Below are positions 11,171 through 20,248 of a stretch of DNA of 64,000 bases, in pieces; positions within the stretch are counted from its first letter, which is position 1, and every line of letters starts with the position of its first letter. A model generated the notes under the pieces. The model was not told the origin of the DNA. It did not search any database and saw nothing but the letters and a program-made list of their open reading frames with translations. The translations under genes were made by a program, and so were the position numbers. The DNA lies in contig NC_003070.9 in NCBI RefSeq assembly GCF_000001735.4, forward strand, positions 21,437,971-21,501,970, written 5' to 3'. The DNA is from Arabidopsis thaliana (lineage: Eukaryota > Streptophyta > Magnoliopsida > Brassicales > Brassicaceae).

Positions 11171-12156
11171 AGTCAAGGAGATATATTCAATTATATATAC
11201 TGCACTGAGGGCTACCTAGGTATTAGTGTATACACTGAAATTAGGGTTTTGATTTGGAAAAATGTCAAAAAATCCTAAGTTTAAAAAATGTAAAAAAAAA
11301 AACACACAATTTTGCTTCCTATAAAATAATTCACTAGTTTTAAATGAGTTTTTTTTTTTGTTTTTTTTTATCAACCACAATGAGTTTTTGTTTTAATCAT
11401 TAAATTTCTAATTTTGGTTATTTTCTAGTTTAATCGTTACATTGTGTTGGGGTTGCCAAATAAATCATTATTTTAAGACAGATCTCTACATTAATATTAT
11501 GTAAATACATAAAATAAAATAAACATTGCCCCTCAAATATTACGTGACAATGCAATTGGGAAATTTTTTATAACAACCAATTTAATTCACCTCATTAAGG
11601 GTCAACTGAAAGTCTGAAATTTTCTTCTTCCAATCGAATCAGAATTACTATTTTTTTTTCTTTCTAAACGACATACACAAGATCTAAAATAGTAATATCG
11701 CTTAATTTTAAATCTATGATTTTCTTATTTTTTAATTGAATACACTACTATTTTCATTAACATAAAATCCTGCTAAATATAAAAATTCCTTTTTGAGTGT
11801 AAAGATATTATCATATTGTTAAAAATCTAAAGCGGTTTCAATGATTATATAAGAGCACTAAATAAATATTTATAGTATGCGGCATGTTAAATATAATCTT
11901 TATACTATCATATATTATTCTTTGGGTAGTACATAATAAAAAAATAACTTTATTTTGTAAGTAATTACTAATAATGCTATTAAAAATAAAATTTCAAACA
12001 TTAAATTAATTCACCATTAATGATAAATAAGTTAAATACTAATTTCTTTAATTTAGTTAATTTACATAAATTATCAAAACGAAAATACATTTTTACTTTT
12101 TGAAAAAAAGAATAACCAATCAAAATAAACATATAAAATTTGACATCTAATTTACC
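11171..12156. other. gene-free AT-rich stretch before the LINE
   Basis: Very AT-rich, with poly(T) tracts near 11348-11370. No open frame, RNA gene or convincing repeat structure recognised. Confidence 0.5.
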
Positions 12157-12172
12157 ATATTAATTTGTTATT
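12157..12172. repeat. LINE target-site duplication, 3' side
   Basis: ATATTAATTTGTTATT, identical to 18021-18036. The first base outside differs on each side (C at 12156, T at 18020), so the match is exactly 16 bp, as expected for target-primed reverse transcription. Confidence 0.9.
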
Positions 12173-12239
12173 TTTTTTTTGGTGATTCACTGGGAGACGG
12201 AAGCTCCCGGAATAATATTAAAAAAGAAAAAAACAAAGC

Positions 12240-15200
12240 TTACAACCGGACTCGTCTTGGTCGCGTTGACCCAAGACTATCCTCATGCAAAATCACCTCT
12301 AAATCATCCGGAACATCAATAAGAGAATGAAAACCTAATGGTAAAGAAAATGCATAGTTAGCTAGACCGTCGGCTAGACGATTAGCCTCCCTATACACGT
12401 GAGTGATTCGGACAATCCAGTCCTTCGATAATAAGCCATGGCACAACCGCACCAGGAACGACAGCGGATGTTGATCACCGATCCCTGTCTTGAGAAAACC
12501 AACTACCAACTCCGAATCAACTTCGAGCTCCACACGAGTAAACGCCTTAGTCCAAGCTAGGTAAAGTCCATAATAAACCCCCACAGCTCCGCTAAAGGCG
12601 CTGAGCATCTCCCGATATTAAGCGCAAAGCCTCCACACCAATTTCCAGCTCCATCCCGTATCACACCACCCGCCGTCGCTAACCCCGGGTTTCCACGAGA
12701 AGCACCGTCTGTGTTCACCTTATACCAACCCGTACTTTGTGCGACCCATCCAATCTGCCTCTCCACTCTTGTCGGAATCCCGTTAAGCACTGTAGCCCTT
12801 GCATTCGCCACAAATACTTCCTTCGCGACATCCTTGATGAACTGAACTCTATCCCTGCATTTCCTTTTCTCACCAAAAATGTTACCGCATCTCCACTTCC
12901 ATCCCCACCAAACCGCCATAGCAAACACCGTGGACCAAGAGCTCTCTTGAAAAGGGGTTTCTTCGTGCAGATTATCAAACACCCATTCAAACAAAGTCTT
13001 GTCGAAGAACGCACGCCGCTTCCTCTGAGACACAATTCTAGTCCAGATCCCTGACATAGCTGGACAATCTCTGAGAATGTGTAAAGTGGTCTCTACTCCC
13101 CCTTTACAAATCTGACAAATCTCCGACTCACCGATATGCCTTCGATAACGCTCTGCATCTGTCATAATCCCTTGATTGACCACTAACCAGAAGAAAGCTC
13201 TCACACGTTCTGGAACCTTAACTCTCCATATCCGATTAAAGAATTTCTCCATATTAGGTCGTGGACTATCATCCCAACTCAGCATATTATAAGCGGACGA
13301 TACACTGAATTGGCCATTCTGACTCTCATTCCAGGAGATTCTGTCTCTCGCCCCTGTCACATGATCCGATACGATTGCCCGTAGCTCTAGACATCGGCTC
13401 TCTGAAACATACGGACTGATCCTACTGACATCCCAGCCACTATCGTCCTTCCACAAACTCCGCACTGACTCTGTCTCCAAGTTCGCCGGAACCACGCCCT
13501 GCCCATCTTCCCATAAGGGTTTCCCTGAGACCCAGATATCTCGCCAAAAACGAATATGATGTCCATCACCAGGAACCCAGCAAGTCCCCCGCGATATCAC
13601 ATCCACAAGCCCTGTTACAATGCTTCTCCAAGTTGATGACCAAGTCCCCTTCTTACGCAGCCACTGACAATCCCGGAGATCGCCAATTTTATACTTTTTT
13701 CTTAAGACCTCAGCCCAAAGACTCGACTGGTCCTGCAGCAGACGCCAACCAACCTTAGCAATAAGAGCCTTGTTCATCAATTTCGCATTGCGAATGCCCA
13801 AACCCCCATCTTTCTTAGGTAAGCAGACCTTTTTTCAAGACACCAAGTGTTGTTTTCTCTTCTCAGCCGTGCTTCCCCAAAGAAAGGAACGAGAAGCTTT
13901 GTCCAATCGAGTAATAGTCGATTGTGGTAGCGCAATAGAACTCATTGTATGGACCGGTATAGATGATAATACAGCTTTGGTAAGCGTCATCCGTCCCGCA
14001 AAACTTAAAGTTCTCTCCTTCCAACCCGATAAACGGGAAGAGACCTTCTCCAAAAGTTCACTGAAAGTATCCTTATTGATGCGTTTATGAAGTACTGGCA
14101 TCCCAAGATATTTACCCAAGTCTTTTGTTGCTTTAATCCCACTCTCCTCACTTATCAGTTTGCTCAGATCACGTGAGACATTCCCTGAAAAAAATATTTT
14201 TGACTTCTCCAGGCTAATCTTTTGACCAGAGGCTATACAAAATGTCTCCAGCACCTTCCGAATCACTCTTATCTGCGTTACTGAAGCCTCCGCAAATAAA
14301 ATTAGATCGTCAGCAAAACAGATATGAGATAACTTGGGACCGCCTTGAGACAAACTAATGGGCTTCCACTGTTTGTTATCAATCGATCGCTCAATCAAGT
14401 GACAAAGCCTCTCCATACATAGCACAAACAAATACGGAGATAAGGGATCACCCTGGCGGAGGCCCCGTAACGGCTTGAAGGAGTCTGTTCTCTCTTTATT
14501 CCACAACAAACTCATCTCCGGGCCCGACACACAGCACATTATCCATCTTACCCAAACTTCGGGGAACCCCGCAGAAATAAGTGTATCCTCCAGATAATCC
14601 CATCGGATCCTATCATAAGCCTTCTCCAAATCCAACTTCAAAAGCATCCAGCCCTTTACCCCTTTTTTTCTTCTCATGGAATGGACTGCTTCTTGAACCA
14701 ACACTATATTATCCGTACTTACTCTCCCGGGGATAAAACTAGCTTGAGCCGGACCAATCAGATTTGTCATTAACGGTTTCAGACGCTCTACCATCGTCTT
14801 AGTGATGATCTTGAAAAGCACATTGCATAGGCTGATAGGCCGGAACTGAGTTATTTTTTCAGGCTTTCCAACCTTTGGTAACAGCACAACAAGGGCGTCA
14901 TTTAGTCTACTCGGTAACACGGACGTTTCAAAAAACTCCAACACAAGCTTAACCACTGATTCCCCCACTACCTCCCAGCACTCTTGATAAAAGACTGGCT
15001 GATATCCATCGGGTCCAGGTGCTTTAAACTTACCCATACAACGAACAGCCTTCTCCACTTCACCGGCAGAGAAACACCGTAGCAGCTCTGTTTTATCTGC
15101 TTGGGACAGGCTCATAAATCCTTCTGGTGGTAGTTTGGTAACCACAGGCTCAACATCGTCTAAAGAATAAAGCTTAGAATAATAATCAAGGGCGAGCTAT

Positions 15201-16372
15201 TCCAATTCTCGAGAATCTGAAACCCACTGATCTTCATTATTCTTGAGCATCTCTATTCTGTTTCTCCGTCTCCTAATCACCGTAGAAGTGTGAAAATATG
15301 TGGTATTTCTGTCGCCCAACACAATCCACCGTTCTCTTGATTTTTGATACCACAACGTCTCCTCCTGCTCAAGAACGATATCAAACTCTTTAATTAGTTG
15401 TTCCTCCTTCTGCAACAACTCATCAGTTTGGGTAACATCCAACAAGTCCTGAACTTCTTTAATTTCCACCACCAACTTCTCTTTACGTTGCTGAATGTCT
15501 CCAAACACCTCTTTGTTCCATTTTTTGAGAATTTTCTGTAACTCCTGCAAAGCTATTGGAGTACTCAGATTTCGATTCCACGAAACATTTAACAACTCTT
15601 TAAACCCTTCGTGACTTAGCCACGCCGCTTCAAAACGGAATGGTCTTCTTCGTGGGTCTCCTCTTACTGTTGGAGAGAGTTGAACATAAAGAGGAGCATG
15701 ATCCGAAGAGAGAAACGGAAGGTGCGTTACAATAGCTTCCTGCCATTTTAAACAGGAGTGAGCACAACACAGAACCCTATCCAGCCGTTTTGCCACAAAG
15801 TTCGATTCTGTTTTCCCTCGTTTCCAAGTGAATTTATTACCCCGGAATCCCATATCAATAAGAGATGAAGTATTGATCCAGTCTCCAAAGGCTAACGAAT
15901 CCGGCGAGAGTTGGCCATTACCACCAGTCCTTTCATCCAACCTTACTATTGAATTAAAGTCTCCAACAATTACAATCGGTCCTATAGCCTCGCGTATCAC
16001 ATCTCGAAGTTGATCCCATAAACCACTTCTCCGACTTATAGAAGGCGCAGCATATACTACAATGAGATTCAGAACCTCATCCCCTGTATCCACCGTCGCA
16101 AAGATAAATTGATCTGTTGACTGAACAATCGTCACTTCCCCAATCTCCGACCGCCACAACAACCAAATACCCCCACTCTGCCCGACTGCGTCGACACGAA
16201 AAGATTTATCAAAGCCTAATCCCTGGCAAATGCTCCCTGCTCGATCCCCACTCGCATGAGTTTCAAAGATTGCCAAGATTTCGGTTGGAAACTTTTTTAC
16301 AATATATCGAATTGATCTTCGAAAGTGGGGTTTATTCGCCCCCTGGAAATTCCATAGTAAACAATTCATCAT
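12240..16372 (-). pseudogene. LINE ORF2 (endonuclease, reverse transcriptase, RNase H), three lesions
   Basis: Starts MMNCLLWNFQGANKP at 16372. The APE-type endonuclease region shows ETH, GDFNS and SSDHAPL. Reverse transcriptase has the FADD catalytic box (SHICFADDLILFAEAS, about 14290-14340), RPISLCN and GLRQGDPLSPYLF. A zf-RVT domain (WRVKVPERVRAFFW, C..C..H..C) lies near 13100-13240. RNase H has NTDGAS, AELWG, DSELVV and REANRLADGLA, keeping the D-E-D-D set. Breaks: an in-frame TAG at 15197-15199 (…SRELE, stop, LALDYYSKLY), an in-frame TGA at 13835-13837 where a Trp codon is expected (QHLVS, stop, KKVCL), and a 1-base loss in a G run near 12568 within RNase H. Everything else reads through in frame. 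Confidence 0.92.
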
Positions 16373-16411
16373 TATTTCTTCTTGAGTAAAAAGAAAAGCC
16401 GGGGCAATCCG

Positions 16412-18004
16412 TTATGCGACCATGTTCCCATTACCACTACCCTGTGGAACACTACGCATCGTTTCCTCCATAGGCATCGTACTTTGATTCGAATCCAACT
16501 GACCGACCATGTTTTTAACGACTCGACCTTGACCGGAATTCTCTACATTCGAACTTCCGTCCCCTGTCTGAGTAAACACACCCCCCGGACGTCCTGGATT
16601 CTTCTCCTCTATCCTTAGACGTTTCCCGTTAAAAGATCTCTCCATCTCGCCTCTAGTTGGCCCAAACACCAGACCTCTTGTGGGCCTAACGTGGTTCATT
16701 TGATTAGGCCTAGGCCCATTCGAAACTGCAACTTTTTTGAGCCCATTCCGCTTATCTTTCTTCCCTATACGCGCACCCTCATTGGCCCTCTTAGAATTCT
16801 CCCCTAACGGTACAACATTACCATGAATAACTTTCTTCTCATTCCTTGATTGAATTAGAATCTCCTCATTCTCCTTATTCCCCTCTAATTCCACCACATC
16901 TGCACTTAAATCAGTACCTTCCATATCAGTCAACAAACTCCCAAAACTGTTTGTTACCGAAATATTCGCTGAATCACTCTTCTTCCCCAAATCACGTTGA
17001 GACTTTCCTAAACCGCTCCTAGTGCCTCCAGCTGCGAACACAACCGTCGCCGGCTGCTTCGTCCCCCTTCGACCTGACTGTCCGACCGTCGTGAACCCAT
17101 CTACTGATTGACTCACTGGAGCTAAGCTTGTCTCGACCGCCACAATAGATTGTGTAGCTTTCACCACGTTACTCTGCTTCACTTGTGGGCAGTTGTGCAC
17201 TAGATGTCCATACAAGCCACAACCGGAGCAAATATTCGTAAGGCCTTCATAAGCCACAAAATATCTGTCCTCATTTATCATCACCGTCCCTTTAAGCGGC
17301 TTTCTCAAGTTAACTTCAACACAAACACGAGCAAACCTAGCCCTTTCACAAGTCAACGTTGTCATATCCACTTTGATCAGATTACCCAGGCCACCAGTAA
17401 TTCCCATCAAGATCGACGGATGATAAAGATTCAACGGGATGTTCGACAATCTCACCCACACCGGTGTCGTAACAATCTCGTCCTTCATTGGATCAAAATC
17501 TGGGGACCACGCTTGAACTAACAGGTAACTGCCGAACACCCTCCACGGCCCTCCCGTCAGTGCTGTCAAATACTCTTCCTCTGATTCGAACCGAACCATG
17601 AAGTATTGTCGTGGTAGATCCACAACATGCATCGCTCCTATAGGCTTCCACAGCTCTCTTAACTTCTTGCTTAACACTGCAATAGGGACACTCCTTCCTA
17701 ACACCTTGACCAACATGCAATTCTTCCACAAACTGTTCATAGCTTCAAACACCTCTAGCCCGATTATGATTAGTGGTTCTCCATCCTCGCCATCTGGAAA
17801 CGTCAGACTCAACCGTGCCCTTACAAACTCATCACTTAACACATCCGTCGGAGCCAACATCCCTCCCACATGGCCTCCTCTCACCTTATTCGCCCACGAC
17901 GATGACTTATCCGGAGGATCCCCCGGCGGCCTCCCTTTCTCACCAACATCGGTCATCGTCGCGTCCTGCGCTTTCTCGCCCAAAACCCTAGCACCGCTCT
18001 CCAT
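16412..18004 (-). CDS. LINE ORF1 protein, gag-like with CCHC zinc knuckle
   Basis: Intact 530-residue frame. The N-terminal half has the plant LINE ORF1 domain (DUF4283 type) with LVKVLGRSVPIAVLSKKL, YFMVRFESEEEYL and GPWRVFGSYLLVQ, then PVWVRLSNIPLNLY. A CCHC zinc knuckle follows at about residues 260-272 (CSGCGLYGHLVHNC). The C-terminal half is low-complexity and charged, rich in Ser, Asn and Lys. ORF1 proteins bind the element RNA and form the particle used for retrotransposition. The ATG at 18004 lies only 16 bases from the target duplication. No stop or frameshift was seen, in contrast to ORF2. Confidence 0.92.
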   Translation of the reverse strand: MESGARVLGEKAQDATMTDVGEKGRPPGDPPDKSSSWANKVRGGHVGGMLAPTDVLSDEFVRARLSLTFPDGEDGEPLIIIGLEVFEAMNSLWKNCMLVKVLGRSVPIAVLSKKLRELWKPIGAMHVVDLPRQYFMVRFESEEEYLTALTGGPWRVFGSYLLVQAWSPDFDPMKDEIVTTPVWVRLSNIPLNLYHPSILMGITGGLGNLIKVDMTTLTCERARFARVCVEVNLRKPLKGTVMINEDRYFVAYEGLTNICSGCGLYGHLVHNCPQVKQSNVVKATQSIVAVETSLAPVSQSVDGFTTVGQSGRRGTKQPATVVFAAGGTRSGLGKSQRDLGKKSDSANISVTNSFGSLLTDMEGTDLSADVVELEGNKENEEILIQSRNEKKVIHGNVVPLGENSKRANEGARIGKKDKRNGLKKVAVSNGPRPNQMNHVRPTRGLVFGPTRGEMERSFNGKRLRIEEKNPGRPGGVFTQTGDGSSNVENSGQGRVVKNMVGQLDSNQSTMPMEETMRSVPQGSGNGNMVA

Positions 18005-18020
18005 GGAAGACGAACTTGAT

Positions 18021-18036
18021 ATATTAATTTGTTATT
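18021..18036. repeat. LINE target-site duplication, 5' side
   Basis: ATATTAATTTGTTATT, identical to 12157-12172; marks the 5' junction of the LINE. Confidence 0.9.
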
Positions 18037-18067
18037 AATCATTATATTTCACCTCTTATATTTATAT

Positions 18068-18154
18068 GATTCTTTTTTTAGAAATAAATAAATTATCATA
18101 TCATTCGCTTGATTCTTTTTTTGAGAAACAAATAAATCATCATATCATCCGCTC
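18068..18154. repeat. two-copy tandem repeat, about 43 bp
   Basis: GATTCTTTTTTTAGAAATAA… (18068-18110) is followed directly by a diverged second copy GATTCTTTTTTTGAGAAACA… (18111-18154); both end in ATCATATCAT.CGCT. It lies just outside the LINE 5' junction. Confidence 0.7.
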
Positions 18155-18460
18155 GAGAACTATATGGGGACTACATGACCATAATATTTGCTAGGTGAGG
18201 AAAAATAAGATGGATTCTAATCAACCAATACTATCAGAAACATATCACATGCATTGACATCTAGATTTGTAGCAACCAGACTCACCTCAAATCTATATTC
18301 TCTACGGTTAATAAAAGAGTGAGAAACATTAATGCAATAAGATAATTTTTTCTGAACATCGTTACTCTTCGTTATAGCTTCTTCCAACTTATCCCATCTC
18401 CGGCATTCTATAGCAATGCCCATGGCTTTTATGTACTTTCCATCACTAATACATCTGTCA

Positions 18461-18475
18461 AATAGGTAACCATTT
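18461..18475. repeat. retroposon target-site duplication, 3' side
   Basis: AATAGGTAACCATTT, identical to 19593-19607. Removing the insert and one copy restores a continuous RPN2-like frame across the site. Confidence 0.85.
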
Positions 18476-19592
18476 TTTTTTTTTTTTTTTGGTTCAACAT
18501 TAACTTTCATTTACCAAATGATTACATCCAATTGAAGGTACATAACATTTCCCTCTATCAAATTGGACCCAAATGCAATGGTTTGATCTAGTATCATCCT
18601 GAAACATTATCGGATCCAGCGCTACCTGATCGAGGAACCATTGCATTTTTAAACCACAATGAGATAGATAATACTCCACAAATGAGAATATTATCATCTC
18701 TTAGACCACCTACACAGACTCTAAGCGACACGAGAACAAGTACTAAAACGAAAGAGACCAAAACCTAGTCTGAAGTACAAAGTAAATCCATACTATTAGT
18801 CCCTATTGATCAGAATGTAATCAATGTCCCAATAGCATTACCGCCCGGAGGCGCATCATCCGAAAGGCTCAAAATCCCCGGCTTTCGTTGTTCCGGTCTT
18901 AAACCAAAAGCGGACCATATATCCGACTGACCCGACCAATGATACAAGGCAAACCAGCAAGGCTAGAGCTTTTCCCGAGCTAACCAATCAACATGAGGCT
19001 ACTAATCGATTAAAGATAACACAGTGGAGCCCGGATTAGTAAGACCTCACATAAACAGTGCATTGCCAGAACGATCTCGCCGCACATGCCTTGTTGCCTC
19101 GCTCCATCGCCGGACTGGACCAGACATTGAGACGGTTCACTAGATCTCCGGATTATCTCGGCCACCGGCGACCACAGCTCCATCCCCACGCCTAGAAGAC
19201 TTTGACTGCGACTCTGCCTCTGTTCTTCCGTCGGCTTGGTTCTCCTGGGGGATACAGGGATCGAAACAGCTGCTCGGAGCAGCTCCGAACCCCACCAGTC
19301 TCCCGGATAAGGATCGAGCCGAGATCTCTCTCCTCCAGCTACTGCCTCCGCATCGTCGCACCGTCGTCGTTTAGCTTCACCTTAGCCGCCGGAGAAAGGA
19401 GCAACGAGTCGACTTTATTTCTACACTAATAGACAAGACAACGAAAAGGAGAAAGGGGAGAAGCCTTCTCACACCGCCGGCAGAAGCCACGGGCGGCGGA
19501 GAGGCGGCGGCGGCTCAGATCTAGGGTTTTTTCTCGGGGTCTCTCGCTTTTCTCTCTTGGAATTTCAATTTAATTTAGAGAGAGATGATTTT
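18476..19592 (-). mobile_element. non-coding retroposon with poly(A) tail, Sadhu-like
   Basis: A 1117-bp insert on the minus strand with a poly(A) tail at its 3' end (T run 18476-18490 on the plus strand) and a perfect 15-bp target duplication. The 5' third is GC-rich (GCCGCCGCCGCC tract near 19490-19515, preceded by AAACCCTAG) and unlike its AT-rich surroundings. It has no long open frame: the longest readings are about 75 codons with no family resemblance. The features (about 1 kb, GC-rich head, poly(A), target duplication, no coding) fit the Arabidopsis Sadhu family of non-autonomous retroposons. The alternative is a retrocopy of a long non-coding RNA or of an mRNA 5' region. Family assignment is from memory of Sadhu hallmarks. 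Confidence 0.7.
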
Positions 19593-19607
19593 AATAGGTA
19601 ACCATTT
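19593..19607. repeat. retroposon target-site duplication, 5' side
   Basis: AATAGGTAACCATTT, the second copy of the 15-bp duplication around the Sadhu-like insert. Confidence 0.85.
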
Positions 19608-19645
19608 ATGGACTGAACAACTAAAAAACACACAAAATAATTTAG

Positions 19646-19685
<40 letters not shown>
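19646..19685. repeat. poly(A) tract, 40 bases
   Basis: An uninterrupted run of 40 A on the plus strand. On the minus strand it falls in what looks like an RPN2 pseudogene intron (pyrimidine tract before an AG). It may be slippage of that tract or the tail of another retroposon; no target duplication was found. Confidence 0.8.
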
Positions 19686-19688
<3 letters not shown>

Positions 19689-20248
19689 GGCATCCCATAC
19701 TTTTCCAACATTTGTTCAACAATAGCCTCCAGTCTGTGGTCAATGTTAACTCGACTGCCTTTGATATGAGACTAGCATACTCACCTATTGCTTTGGTTGA
19801 AATGATAAAAATTGAAGCGTCTGATCAGTAAACATTCAGTATCAAACATTTATTAACATTCAAACCTTAACATGTCTTCACATAATTTCTTCTTAGTCCT
19901 AGTTTTTGCTAATTCTTGCATTGAATCAGGTTGGTATGGTCTTCAATTATATTCATACTAGAGGTGGCAGCTCGAAGAGTATGAAAATAACCAGATTCAT
20001 CTAGCATAGCAAACAAAGATCTAGCTCCAAGGGCATAGGACAACGAATTGTTAAGCTCACTCTTGTAACAGAAAACCTTTTACATTCCCAATTTCTGGAA
20101 TTCAAATAACATTCGCTATTTTTTGGAAAATTCATCAACAGCTATATGATCTGTTTTCATTGACAAAGATGCTTATTGTGATTGGTGTTGAGTGTAACAA
20201 ACAGGTAAAACGAATAGCTAAACACTTATGTTACATTTTGAATCCTTA

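Larger units (their letters stand above)
12173..18020 (-). mobile_element. L1-type LINE (non-LTR retrotransposon), near full length
   Basis: A 5.85-kb element on the minus strand with a short poly(A) tail (T run at 12173-12180 on the plus strand), flanked by a perfect 16-bp target duplication. Order 5' to 3' is ORF1 (gag-like with a zinc knuckle), a 39-base gap, then ORF2 with endonuclease, reverse transcriptase, zinc-binding RVT domain and RNase H. This is the layout of plant L1-clade ATLINE/Ta11 elements with RNase H. Only three disabling changes were seen, all in ORF2, and the target duplication is unmutated, so the insertion is fairly recent. The 5' end lies only 16 bases before the ORF1 ATG, so either the leader is very short or the copy is slightly 5'-truncated. 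Confidence 0.95.
18280..20085 (-). pseudogene. RPN2 (26S proteasome subunit) pseudogene fragment, split by a retroposon
   Basis: Minus-strand pieces match the middle of plant RPN2/PSMD1, the large scaffold subunit of the proteasome lid-base particle. At about 19960-20085 the frame reads SELNNSLSYALGA, then DESGYFHTL. At 19695-19790 it reads EYASLISKAVE and NIDHRLEAIVEQMLEK. At 18290-18475 it reads FDRCISDGKYIKAMGIAIEC, RRWDKLEEAITKS and LSYCINVSHSFINRREYRFEV. The pieces are separated by intron-like sequence, so this is a copied genomic fragment and not a processed cDNA. Shifts and stops occur between pieces, the start and the rest of the gene are missing, and a 1.1-kb retroposon (18476-19592) interrupts the GYLFDRC exon. 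Non-functional. Confidence 0.8.

Noticed and set aside
12737..13054. Plus-strand frames inside the LINE (also 13770-14090, 16117-16618, 17204-17521, 17598-18038)
   Set aside because: They are shadows of ORF1/ORF2 coding sequence on the opposite strand; no independent domains.
19140..19429. Opposing 73-75 codon frames in the Sadhu-like insert
   Set aside because: Arise from its GC-rich head; neither has family resemblance and they overlap on opposite strands.
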